In this document: piece by piece, positions 26,706 through 34,063 of the stretch
Layout: the number at the start of each line of letters is the position of its first letter
How positions within the stretch are numbered: position 1 is the stretch's first letter
NCBI RefSeq assembly: GCF_005154805.1
Contig: NZ_CP039727.1
Coordinates: 4,089,501 to 4,153,500, forward strand
DNA: 64,000 bases
Source: Bacillus sp. S3
Lineage (GTDB): Bacteria > Bacillota > Bacilli > Bacillales > Cytobacillaceae
Direction of reading: 5' to 3'
Notes under the pieces: generated by a model
Told to the model about the DNA's origin: nothing
What the model saw: only the letters and a program-made list of their open reading frames with translations
Databases searched by the model: none
Made by a program: the position numbers and the translations under genes

Positions 26706-28049
26706 CTACCACTCCCCGACAAACCATGTAGCAGGCAGTTTATATCCATTTAATTCAAGCAACTCAGCAAACTTTGGCCGAATACCCGTGCTAATGAATT
26801 TTCCTTCAATTCTGCCGTCCGAACTAAATCCTGTTTCCCTAAATTTAAAGATGTCCTGAAGAACGATCGTTTCTCCTTCTAGGCCCAGTACTTCGGTAAT
26901 ATGGGTGATTTTTCTTGTACCGTCTTTCATTCTGGACTGATGAACAATAACATCAATGGCATTGGCAATTTGTTCGCGGATCGCTTTTACCGGTAAATCA
27001 AATCCCGCCATTAACACCATTGTTTCCAAACGGGAAAGGATATCCCGAGGAGAGTTCGCATGTCCGGTACTCATTCCGCCGTCATGACCGGTATTCATCG
27101 CCTGAAGCATATCCAATGCCTCGGCACCCCGGACCTCCCCGACAACAATGCGGTCAGGACGCATCCGAAGTGAGTTTCGCACTAAATCCCGGATTTTAAT
27201 TTCGCCTTTTCCTTCAATATTAGGCGGCCGTGATTCCAGTGAGACAATATGCTCCTGATAAAGCTTCAACTCAGCAGCATCTTCGATCGTAACAATCCGG
27301 TCCTCATTGGGAATGAAGGAGGATAAAACATTAAGTGTCGAGGTTTTCCCTGAACCTGTTCCACCGCTAATAAAGATGTTGAGTCTTGATTTCACACACA
27401 TATCAAGAAACTCCGCCATCATTTCATTTACTGTTCCAAAGTGAATTAAATCCTTTATCGTAAACGGTGTTTCGGAAAATTTCCGAATCGTCAAACTCGG
27501 CCCTTTTAGCGCGAGTGGCGGGATAATCGCATTGACACGTGAGCCATCGGGCAAACGGGCATCGACCATTGGTGAGCTCTCATCGATTCTGCGGCCGATT
27601 GGTGAAACAATCCGTTCAATCACACGCATCACATGCTGGTTGTCGGTAAAATTCACATGGCTTCTGTATACCTTACCGTTTTTCTCATAATAGACTTCAT
27701 CAAAATTATTGACCATGACTTCACTGATTAATGGATTATCCAACAGAGGGGAAATCGGACCGTAAGCGAGTAGCTCATCTTTTACGTAGTCCATCACCTC
27801 TTGTTTTTCCTCAAACGTCAGCCTTGTGCCTTCCTGGTCAAAAAAGCCCTGAGCCAATTCCTCAATTTTTCTTTTTTCCGTTTCTTTATTCTGTCCCGGG
27901 TACTTTTTCAATTCCTCTAGGAGGTAATTATGAAGATTCGCTTCGATATCCCAAAATTCCTCGGACTTTTTCGAAACGGGAATTGCCAAACTATCTTTTG
28001 TTGCCGTAGTTGCATTATTCCCCTCTATATACCGTTTAAATAGTGACAT
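26706..28049 (-). CDS. tadA: Tad pilus assembly ATPase TadA (CpaF)
   Basis: A 447-residue secretion ATPase of the CpaF/TadA branch. It has an N-terminal all-alpha region to about residue 130, then the core with Walker A GGTGSGKTST, the Asp box VTIEDAAEL, Walker B RMRPDRIVVGEVRG and the His box GHDGGMSTGHAN. It drives pilin polymerisation, and possibly retraction, at the cytoplasmic face of the TadBC platform. ATG 28049 is preferred (GAGGTGG upstream) over a GTG four codons earlier. The start overlaps the end of cpaE by 14 bases. Confidence 0.93.
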   Translation of the reverse strand: MSLFKRYIEGNNATTATKDSLAIPVSKKSEEFWDIEANLHNYLLEELKKYPGQNKETEKRKIEELAQGFFDQEGTRLTFEEKQEVMDYVKDELLAYGPISPLLDNPLISEVMVNNFDEVYYEKNGKVYRSHVNFTDNQHVMRVIERIVSPIGRRIDESSPMVDARLPDGSRVNAIIPPLALKGPSLTIRKFSETPFTIKDLIHFGTVNEMMAEFLDMCVKSRLNIFISGGTGSGKTSTLNVLSSFIPNEDRIVTIEDAAELKLYQEHIVSLESRPPNIEGKGEIKIRDLVRNSLRMRPDRIVVGEVRGAEALDMLQAMNTGHDGGMSTGHANSPRDILSRLETMVLMAGFDLPVKAIREQIANAIDVIVHQSRMKDGTRKITHITEVLGLEGETIVLQDIFKFRETGFSSDGRIEGKFISTGIRPKFAELLELNGYKLPATWFVGEW

Positions 28050-29247
28050 TCCTCTTTCCACCTCGCTTGCCTACTTGAAACCACTTTTTATCCTTTTTCG
28101 ATACCATATTTCCTTCACTTTTTTGCTCATAAAGCTTTTCGGTTAAATTCAATACAGCCTTACCAATGCTGCTGCGAGGATGTGACAAGAGATATGGCTG
28201 CCCAGTTTTGATGGAAGACGATACAATATTCGACTGATCCGGAAGAGTATGGTACACATCAATCGTCAAAATTTCTTCGATTCGCTTCTGGTCAAGTCCC
28301 TGCCCCTTTGCATTACGATTCAAGATGAGTTTTACTTTCCCCCGCAAATGAATAGCTTCCAATGTATCTAAATAAAGCTGACATAATCGCAGACCCGATA
28401 TTTCATTCAGTGTCAAAAGTAAAATCTCATCGGCTAGATCCAAACAGCGAAGGTGAATCTCGGATAAATAAACAGGCATATCAATCAGGATCATATCAAA
28501 TTGGTTTTTAACTTCCTCTATCGCATCCTTCATATGTTTTTCAGAAATACCTTCAAAGAATTCCGGCCGAGGCGGAGCAGCGAGAATAGAGACATCGCCA
28601 TCTACGAGTGTCATATATTGATTGATTGAATAATTCGGGCGTCCATGGCCTTCCTTTACCCACTCATAAATCGTTCTTTTCGGCTTCACATTATAATAGA
28701 TGCCGACCTCGCCAAATTGCAGGTTGCCATCAATCACGGCTACTCGCTTTCCCATTTTAGCAAAAGCTACAGCAAGATTAACCGTGAGGACCGTTCTGCC
28801 AACACCGCCTTTTGGGCTGGATACGGCAATTACTTTCCCTTGCTCTTTTACTAGATTGATTGAACTAGGTTCAATTTTTGCTCGATGGTGCATAAATTTC
28901 TTTGCGTGAGCAACGGTTTCAGACAATTCTCCAAGGTCATATGTAGAACGAAGAGTATCGGAAGCCCCCATTAACATGGCCTTCTTCAAGTTCTCCAACT
29001 CTTCGGGTACAATCAAAATAATATAAACATGCGGGTAAAGAGCCGAGATTTCCTGGCATAGGTCATACACATTAAACTGTGTATGGGCTTCCAGAAATAG
29101 CACGGACTGATTCTTCACAGCCAACAGGGAATGTAACTTCTCCACTTGATTGGCGGACAAAATCTGATATTGCTGCTTTTCAATAAATTTTTTAATCTCT
29201 CCAGGAGGAGAATTCGTATCAGAAAAATATACCCAATTAATGCTCAT
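28036..29247 (-). CDS. CpaE/TadZ-type ParA-like ATPase of the Tad locus
   Basis: A 403-residue protein with a degenerate receiver-like domain (about residues 1-125) and a MinD/ParA-like domain from about residue 135. The deviant Walker A reads SPKGGVGRT: the second lysine of the usual KGGVGKT is an arginine. The Walker A' Asp is in VAVIDGNLQFG and Walker B is in MILIDMP. These proteins localise the Tad machine to the proper cell site. The start codon overlaps the cpaB stop by one base (TAATG). The C-terminal tail is very basic (SKKDKKWFQVGKRGGKR). Confidence 0.88.
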   Translation of the reverse strand: MSINWVYFSDTNSPPGEIKKFIEKQQYQILSANQVEKLHSLLAVKNQSVLFLEAHTQFNVYDLCQEISALYPHVYIILIVPEELENLKKAMLMGASDTLRSTYDLGELSETVAHAKKFMHHRAKIEPSSINLVKEQGKVIAVSSPKGGVGRTVLTVNLAVAFAKMGKRVAVIDGNLQFGEVGIYYNVKPKRTIYEWVKEGHGRPNYSINQYMTLVDGDVSILAAPPRPEFFEGISEKHMKDAIEEVKNQFDMILIDMPVYLSEIHLRCLDLADEILLLTLNEISGLRLCQLYLDTLEAIHLRGKVKLILNRNAKGQGLDQKRIEEILTIDVYHTLPDQSNIVSSSIKTGQPYLLSHPRSSIGKAVLNLTEKLYEQKSEGNMVSKKDKKWFQVGKRGGKRNVTI

Positions 29248-29870
29248 TACTTTTCCTCCTTCGGATCATCTTTGATTACTTCTCTTGTTTGCTTTATTCC
29301 TGCTTTGCCGGTTTCAGTATCTTCCGTATTCCTTAGCATTAGATAGAATCCGTCTTTGTCCTTGGAAGCTAGACCGAGCATGACTCCTTGATCAACTGTA
29401 ACCTCCAATGTGACAGTTTCATACTTAAGAGCACTTTCTTTGTTGTCTGATGATTGACCTGAAGTTAGCACCTTTACATTTTCCAGAACAAGCACAGCCG
29501 ATTTATATTCCTTTTTTGTCGCATCATCTTTGGTAGTTTCATAGGCAATCACATCAACCATTGAATTCGGGGCTACATATCCTGAAACTCCTGCTTCTAA
29601 ATTAACCCTAATCGAAATCGCACGTTTGCCTGTACTTACATCAACCATTGGATTAGAGAATTCTCTTTCGAGCAACTTCTCCTTTTCCGCTTGTTTCTCT
29701 TTTTCAATTTCTTCTGCAGATTTTTGATTTTTTCCCCCGTTTGACTCCTCGCTAACTTGCGAACTGGCTGGAGTAGAGGCATTTTCTTTTGCTAAAATAG
29801 CTACATAAACCACACCTGCAACCAACAACCCTAATATTAAAGAAATAAGCCATATTTTTTTCGTATTCAT
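29247..29870 (-). CDS. cpaB: Flp pilus assembly protein CpaB (RcpC), SAF domain
   Basis: A 207-residue protein with an N-terminal signal anchor (about residues 6-27), a charged Glu/Lys linker (about 45-75) and an SAF domain with AISIRVNLEAGVSGYVAPNS followed by VDVIAYET. In Gram-negative Tad systems the homologue lies at the secretin; in this Gram-positive context it probably acts in the cell-wall space, perhaps binding peptidoglycan. GGGGGA precedes ATG 29870. It is separated from tadE by 163 AT-rich bases that could hold an internal promoter. Confidence 0.85.
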   Translation of the reverse strand: MNTKKIWLISLILGLLVAGVVYVAILAKENASTPASSQVSEESNGGKNQKSAEEIEKEKQAEKEKLLEREFSNPMVDVSTGKRAISIRVNLEAGVSGYVAPNSMVDVIAYETTKDDATKKEYKSAVLVLENVKVLTSGQSSDNKESALKYETVTLEVTVDQGVMLGLASKDKDGFYLMLRNTEDTETGKAGIKQTREVIKDDPKEEK

Positions 29871-30033
29871 ATCGTCCCCCTACATCACTAAGACCTGAAA
29901 ATTCACTATATCAATTTGCTACTATTTAACTTAAATCAAATATCTTTCATCTATTTTTAAAGCAGTATTACAAGATATTTAGGTTATTTAGTTGTAACTA
30001 ACATAAATGCACCACTGCTTTTCATTTCGGTAA

Positions 30034-30405
30034 TTATTCCACTCGCATAACAGTGGTGTCTGTTAAAGTTATCGGACCAACAATGCTTCCAATAACTGGG
30101 GTAAGAAATGTAATCGGATACGTTATTGTAACCGTAGCATTGGCTCCAGGAGAACCTGTTGTGACTGTTACACTACCATTTGGCTTAGTTAAATTAATAC
30201 TACTTCCAGAATCTATACCTATTTTTTCAGCCTCCGACTTAGTTTTTCCTATACTAGCTGCCCGAGCGGCTTCCCTTCCTGCGTGATCGATTGTTAAATA
30301 GGCATGGAAAATTCGTGCAAAGTCCATTATTCCAAGTAAAAGTAAAATAAGTACCGGAACGATAAGTGCAAATTCAACTAACGATTGCCCTTTTTCTGAT
30401 TTCAT
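30034..30405 (-). CDS. tadE: Tad pseudopilin TadE
   Basis: A 123-residue pseudopilin. The N terminus MKSEKG/QSLVEFALIVPV has the prepilin cleavage pattern with Glu at +5, followed by a hydrophobic helix. The rest is a Thr/Ser-rich extracellular domain. The start is ATG 30405, with GGGGGAA upstream, and it overlaps the stop of the prepilin peptidase gene (ATGA). TadE-like minor pilins prime or cap the Flp pilus. Confidence 0.88.
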   Translation of the reverse strand: MKSEKGQSLVEFALIVPVLILLLLGIMDFARIFHAYLTIDHAGREAARAASIGKTKSEAEKIGIDSGSSINLTKPNGSVTVTTGSPGANATVTITYPITFLTPVIGSIVGPITLTDTTVMRVE

Positions 30406-30914
30406 ATGAAATTCCCCCAAACAATCGTACAAAATGTGCCGAGAACAATTGCTACTCCATAAGGGAATGAAATGCTTGAACTTTTATCTTTACTAAATAA
30501 TTTGGATCCCAAATTACTCCTCAAGAAAAACAATTGGTAACAGAGGGATTTTAAGGAAAGTTTGACTCCATTTCTTTTCATAATCAACATAACAGAGATT
30601 AATCCACCTATTAGGGCTATATAAACGAAAGAATATAAAACGAAACTTGTTCCCATTAAAGCCCCGATTGCAGCCATTAACTTAACATCACCAGCTCCCA
30701 TCCCCCCTAATAAATATGGGATTAGCAAAAGTGTTAATCCTATCAAAAAGCCCTTCCCACTGAAGAGAAATCCTTCAAGACCTTGTAAAGTTGTATAATA
30801 AATAAATCCAAATAGTATTGCTGGTAATGTTACTATATTTAATATTCTTCTATTTTTAATATCGGTTATTAATGAAATCAATAACGCAGTTATTAGTACA
30901 AAGTTAATAATCAT
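30402..30914 (-). CDS. tadV: Prepilin peptidase of the Tad locus (TadV/CpaA, A24 family)
   Basis: A 170-residue membrane aspartic peptidase. The two catalytic aspartates are in LISLITDIKNRRI (near residue 18) and in the GxGD motif GGMGAGDVKLM (near residue 76). It lacks the N-methyltransferase domain of PilD-type enzymes, as usual for TadV. It should process the Flp pilin encoded just upstream and the TadE pseudopilin encoded just downstream. Translationally coupled to tadE. Confidence 0.9.
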   Translation of the reverse strand: MIINFVLITALLISLITDIKNRRILNIVTLPAILFGFIYYTTLQGLEGFLFSGKGFLIGLTLLLIPYLLGGMGAGDVKLMAAIGALMGTSFVLYSFVYIALIGGLISVMLIMKRNGVKLSLKSLCYQLFFLRSNLGSKLFSKDKSSSISFPYGVAIVLGTFCTIVWGNFI

Positions 30915-30946
30915 AGCTCTACCTCTCTAGTATTAATAGAAGGAAA

Positions 30947-30969
30947 GCCCTACCTATAAAAAGTAGGGC
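30947..30969 (-). terminator. Hairpin between pilin and peptidase genes (attenuator or 3' stabiliser)
   Basis: A perfect 7-bp stem GCCCTAC/GTAGGGC without a strong U-tract, 25 bases past the pilin stop. It may protect or partially end the pilin mRNA, so that pilin is made in excess over the machine; this role is inferred. Confidence 0.5.
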
Positions 30970-30993
30970 AATGAATTCAAAGAATAGTCTGGA

Positions 30994-31161
30994 TTAAGGG
31001 TTTATTTGACCCGAGATACCATCAAATAAAGCTGTAATATCCGCTTTTAATGTTATTATTACAGCAACAGCAACTACTACAACTCCAGCTAAAATTAATC
31101 CATATTCCGATAGCCCTTGACCTTCTTCTTCAACTACTAAGTTCTTCAATTTTTGTAACAT
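30994..31161 (-). CDS. flp: Flp/Tad major pilin (55 aa)
   Basis: A 55-residue pilin, found by translating the minus strand. It begins MLQKLKNLVVEEEG/QGLSEYGLI: cleavage after Gly14 would place Glu at +5 and Tyr at +6, the Flp signature, followed by a long hydrophobic helix (LILAGVVVVAVAVIITL). The mature pilin would be about 41 residues. AGGAGG lies 8 bases before ATG 31161. As the first gene of the Tad operon it is expected to be the most abundant product and to polymerise into adhesive fibres. Confidence 0.92.
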   Translation of the reverse strand: MLQKLKNLVVEEEGQGLSEYGLILAGVVVVAVAVIITLKADITALFDGISGQINP

Positions 31162-31197
31162 TTGTTTTCCTCCTATTAAAAAATTATTTTTTATTCC

Positions 31198-31213
31198 GTT
31201 CTATATTTAGAAC
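31198..31213. promoter_or_regulatory. Inverted SinR-type heptamers near the flp transcription start
   Basis: GTTCTATATTTAGAAC: two GTTCTNN heptamers facing each other across a 2-bp spacer. A possible minus-strand -10 (TATTTA, 31220-31225) would place the site over the initiation point. The SinR consensus I know is GTTCTYT; this copy deviates at position 6 of both arms. Confidence 0.5.
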
Positions 31214-31332
31214 TTAATTTAAATATAAAACGAACAAATTGATTTGAAAATGTCCATATTTGGTCATTTTTGCCTAATATATTGTGTTTTTCATATCTTT
31301 CCTCTATTATTCTAATTTTTTCTTAGTTTTTC

Positions 31333-31348
31333 GTTCTTTCGAAAGAAC
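31333..31348. promoter_or_regulatory. Perfect SinR-type palindrome between flp and the DUF192 gene
   Basis: GTTCTTTCGAAAGAAC is a perfect 16-bp palindrome made of two exact GTTCTTT heptamers with a 2-bp spacer, the arrangement of the SinR operator upstream of the B. subtilis eps operon. It overlaps where the -35 of a plus-strand promoter with TATAAT at 31360-31365 would lie, so binding should block the DUF192 gene. It may also act on flp. Confidence 0.65.
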
Positions 31349-31402
31349 AAAATATTTAATATAATGAACTTAACGTTATAGATTAAAGGAGATTTTATTA
31401 AT

Positions 31403-31735
31403 ATGAGAGAAAAAACTGTATTCATTCCGTATCAAATTAAGATAGCAGACTCTTTTTTTAAAAGACTGAAAGGATTGATGTTCCTTAAGAATCCTATTAT
31501 GAATGAAGGGCTTTTAATTGTGCCCTGTAATTCAGTACATATGTTTTTTATGAAGTTTCCAATTGATGTTGTTCTTCTTAATGAACGAAATGAGGTTATT
31601 AAGGTATATCCAAATTTAAAACCCTGGAGAATGACTAAACCTTTGAAGGCAGCACACTCAATACTGGAGCTCCCTGCAGGCTCGATAAATAACTTAGGCA
31701 TTATTGTTGGTAATATTATTCATGTTCAGCTCTAA
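31403..31735 (+). CDS. DUF192 family protein
   Basis: A 110-residue DUF192 protein without a signal peptide. Family features are RLKGLMFLK, MFFMKFPIDVVLLNERNEV and ILELPAGSINNLGI. The function is not established. In other bacteria DUF192 genes are often found beside Tad/pilus loci, and here it lies inside one, transcribed away from flp. TAAAGGAGA precedes ATG 31403. Membership of the pilus system is inferred from position and from the shared SinR-type site upstream. Confidence 0.8.
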   Translation: MREKTVFIPYQIKIADSFFKRLKGLMFLKNPIMNEGLLIVPCNSVHMFFMKFPIDVVLLNERNEVIKVYPNLKPWRMTKPLKAAHSILELPAGSINNLGIIVGNIIHVQL

Positions 31736-32122
31736 ATTTTATTTATTCCAATTCGTCCTTTTTTAGATTTATTGATTCCACACACTTTTTTGTGAATTAA
31801 AGGTAAATATATCTGTACAAAGAACTACATACACAGTATCATTCTTTATAAAGAACAAAAAGTGGGATGAGTATTCCTCAACAAGTTAAAATTTTTATCC
31901 TAACAAGAATCAGGTCAATCGCTTGTTCTATAATTGGATGGAGGAAGCATTTCCTTTTGTAAACCTTGTTGACTAATGTAGGGGAGAAGGTTTAATACTT
32001 CAAGTTTGGAATAAAATTAATCCTGGTGGTCAGGAAAGAATCCAAAAATAGAAATGCTTTAATCATTCTCAATAAAGCAATAAACATTCACACATAATTG
32101 ACTGTATATAGGAGGTGTCGTT
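31736..32122. other. 387-bp intergenic region before tadG-like gene
   Basis: AT-rich. Apart from the SinR-type sites at 31819-31825 and 31841-31856 I see no supported gene. A 31-codon frame starting at 31866 (MSIPQQVKIF) has a poor ribosome-binding site. A TTGACT-like hexamer and TATATA lie just before the next start codon. Confidence 0.35.
31841..31856. promoter_or_regulatory. SinR-type inverted heptamers upstream of tadG-like gene
   Basis: ATTCTTTATAAAGAAC keeps the same 7-2-7 layout as the site at 31333 with one change in the left arm; the inner 14 bases are a perfect palindrome. A further single AAAGAAC (31819-31825) lies 31 bp upstream of the right arm, close to three helical turns. Confidence 0.55.
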
Positions 32123-33079
32123 ATGTTCAAAAATTTAATAAAAGAAGAGAATGGTCAATCACTTGTTCTTGTTGCTGTTTCAATAATAGCTCTCATTGGG
32201 TTTGCCGGTTTAGCGATTGACGGCGGAAGATTATATCTGGCAAAATCACAACTCCAAAAGGCAGTAGATGCTGGTGCGCTTGCTGGTGCTGATGTTCTGT
32301 TAAAAAAACTTGTTGAAGGACCCGTTTCACAAACTGAGTATGATCTAGCCAAAGACGAAGCAGGAAAAATTGCTGGTAATAACTATACAAGTAATGTGCC
32401 TTATACTCCTAAGGCTTATCGGGACGGCCCAGATTATGTTGAGGTTTATGGGGAAGAAGATATTCAATTATTTTTAATGCCAGTTTTAAACTTAACAAAT
32501 AGTAAAGTTAGCGCATTTGCAAAGGTGAAAATAGGTAATGTTAATAAGTTTGGTAAAAGCAATGTGATTCCAATCGGGGTACATTTAAACGAAGAATTAG
32601 AATTTGGTGACCCTTGGAAGTTATTATATGGACCTGGAGATGGAAAAAAAGGAAACTACGGCTTTTTAGACTTTTCCAAGCTTGAAAATCCCCCGCAGAA
32701 TAAGTCAGGGGCCAAAGATGTTGCTGAATATTTTACAAAGGGTTCCCCGATAGACATGGAAATAAATAAGACAACCATTCAAACAGTAACCGGTTCTTTT
32801 GTGTCTTCAAATCATATACAGAACGCAATTGAGAATATAATCAATAGTGGAGGAATTGTTTATGTTCCGATTGTAACCCAATTTGGAGTGCAAGATGAAT
32901 TCGATGATTCAAATGGGCAGGACAAAGTAATGGTCATCGGCTTCGCTGCTTTTAAAGTTACAGGTTATAACAAAGATACACATCAAATAGATGCTGAGTT
33001 TCAGAGAATGATTCTTCCAGGGGAGATTGGCGATGAAACTTCGGAATATGGAACTTTTATTTCCAAATTAGTTATGTAA
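32123..33079 (+). CDS. TadG-like pilus-associated protein
   Basis: A 318-residue protein. The N terminus EENGQSLVLVAVSIIALIGFAGLAIDGGRLYLAKSQL is the Tad-type (TadE/TadG) membrane helix followed by the usual GRLY-x-KSQLQ-AVDAGALAGA block. Unlike TadE it lacks Glu at +5 of the prepilin site, as is common for TadG. The C-terminal 200 residues are a secreted domain I do not recognise. AGGAGGTG precedes ATG 32123. It is transcribed away from the main operon but shares a SinR-type operator, so I place it in the same regulon. Confidence 0.8.
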   Translation: MFKNLIKEENGQSLVLVAVSIIALIGFAGLAIDGGRLYLAKSQLQKAVDAGALAGADVLLKKLVEGPVSQTEYDLAKDEAGKIAGNNYTSNVPYTPKAYRDGPDYVEVYGEEDIQLFLMPVLNLTNSKVSAFAKVKIGNVNKFGKSNVIPIGVHLNEELEFGDPWKLLYGPGDGKKGNYGFLDFSKLENPPQNKSGAKDVAEYFTKGSPIDMEINKTTIQTVTGSFVSSNHIQNAIENIINSGGIVYVPIVTQFGVQDEFDDSNGQDKVMVIGFAAFKVTGYNKDTHQIDAEFQRMILPGEIGDETSEYGTFISKLVM

Positions 33080-33155
33080 GTTCATAACATCCTAGTTTTA
33101 GTTGTTGGATTGAGTATTGCTACGGTTACAAACATATTTGACTATTAATTTTTAA

Positions 33156-33199
33156 AAGGGCTGAAACCCAAAGAAGAGTTTGTTGCTCAGCCCTTTTTC
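33156..33199 (+). terminator. Terminator of the tadG-like gene
   Basis: Stem AAGGGCTGA/TCAGCCCTT with a TTTTT tail. Confidence 0.85.
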
Positions 33200-33264
33200 A
33201 TTTGTGCAGCAGGATAAAAATATGTTAACGTTTTTACATACCAATCAATAGGCATAAAACGGAA

Positions 33265-33298
33265 AAACCCTCTTTGAATTTAGATTCAAAGAGGGTTT
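33265..33298. terminator. Terminator of the bcrC-like gene
   Basis: A perfect 15-bp stem (33265-33279, 33284-33298) built on AAACCCTCTTTGAAT; A/T runs on both sides make it functional in both directions. Confidence 0.88.
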
Positions 33299-33304
33299 CC
33301 TTTT

Positions 33305-33907
33305 TTAAAAGTGATTGGATTGATCCTCTGCCTTCCCATTTACAGGCAATTTGCTTTTTTCATGTTTCGTAAGAGCCGCTGTAATGAAGCTGAGCTTCGG
33401 AACAAGCCAGTAGGCAAATAGTGCTGCCGTAATGCCAAACAGTGCCGATGTAAGTATATCCCCAGGATAGTGAACACCGACCATGATCCGTGACGTTCCC
33501 ACAAGGACAGCAAGGATGAGCCATCCCCAGCCCTCTTTCTTTCGGACTAACCAAATGGAAAAACAGATCGAGAAAAATATGATGGAATGATCGCTCGGAA
33601 AGGCATTATCGACTGCTTTATCAACTAGTTTGTTAACATTGGGCAGTTCGGCGAATGGCTGGTAATGGGAATATAAACTCCCGGCAATTTTTCCAAGGAC
33701 TTCGGCGACTGCAACTGCGAGTACACCTTGAACCACCATGATTCTATTTTTGCTTGTTTTGGTAAACCAATACACCAACAATCCAATTATTAAAATATAC
33801 AACATATATTCTGCCATGAAGATGGCGATGGGATTTAGGAAATCATATTCTTTTCCTAAATCATTGATCGCCCGAAAGGCATCGATATTTACTTGCGAAA
33901 TAGACAA
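33305..33907 (-). CDS. PAP2-family undecaprenyl-diphosphatase, BcrC-like
   Basis: A 200-residue membrane phosphatase with five or six helices. PAP2 motif 2 (PSDHS, near residue 101) and motif 3 (SRIMVGVHYPGD, near residue 139) with the catalytic histidines are intact. In motif 1 the usual Arg-Pro appears as Gln-Pro (HYQPF), an unusual change. BcrC-type enzymes recycle undecaprenyl diphosphate and protect against bacitracin. The start is TTG 33907 behind GGGGG. I see no ECF-type promoter in front of it. It is convergent with the tadG-like gene and downstream of the MFS gene. Confidence 0.8.
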   Translation of the reverse strand: MSISQVNIDAFRAINDLGKEYDFLNPIAIFMAEYMLYILIIGLLVYWFTKTSKNRIMVVQGVLAVAVAEVLGKIAGSLYSHYQPFAELPNVNKLVDKAVDNAFPSDHSIIFFSICFSIWLVRKKEGWGWLILAVLVGTSRIMVGVHYPGDILTSALFGITAALFAYWLVPKLSFITAALTKHEKSKLPVNGKAEDQSNHF

Positions 33908-34063
33908 TGTTCTTACCCCCTGCTTAATATTTTCTAGTCCCTTGCTTCTATTCGGCAGAAGGCTTGATCTGGTGATTATTTCTTACCTGACTATACATAC
34001 TTTACGATTCATTCATAATCGACCCGGAGAACTGAGAGCTAAGATGTATTTTTCAATGTACCC

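Noticed and set aside
31866..31961. 31-codon ORF (MSIPQQVKIF...) upstream of the tadG-like gene
   Set aside because: Weak ribosome-binding site, no conserved feature, and it lies in an AT-rich control region.
31736..32122. Cyclic-di-GMP or other known riboswitch before the tadG-like gene
   Set aside because: No conserved riboswitch core could be recognised in this interval.
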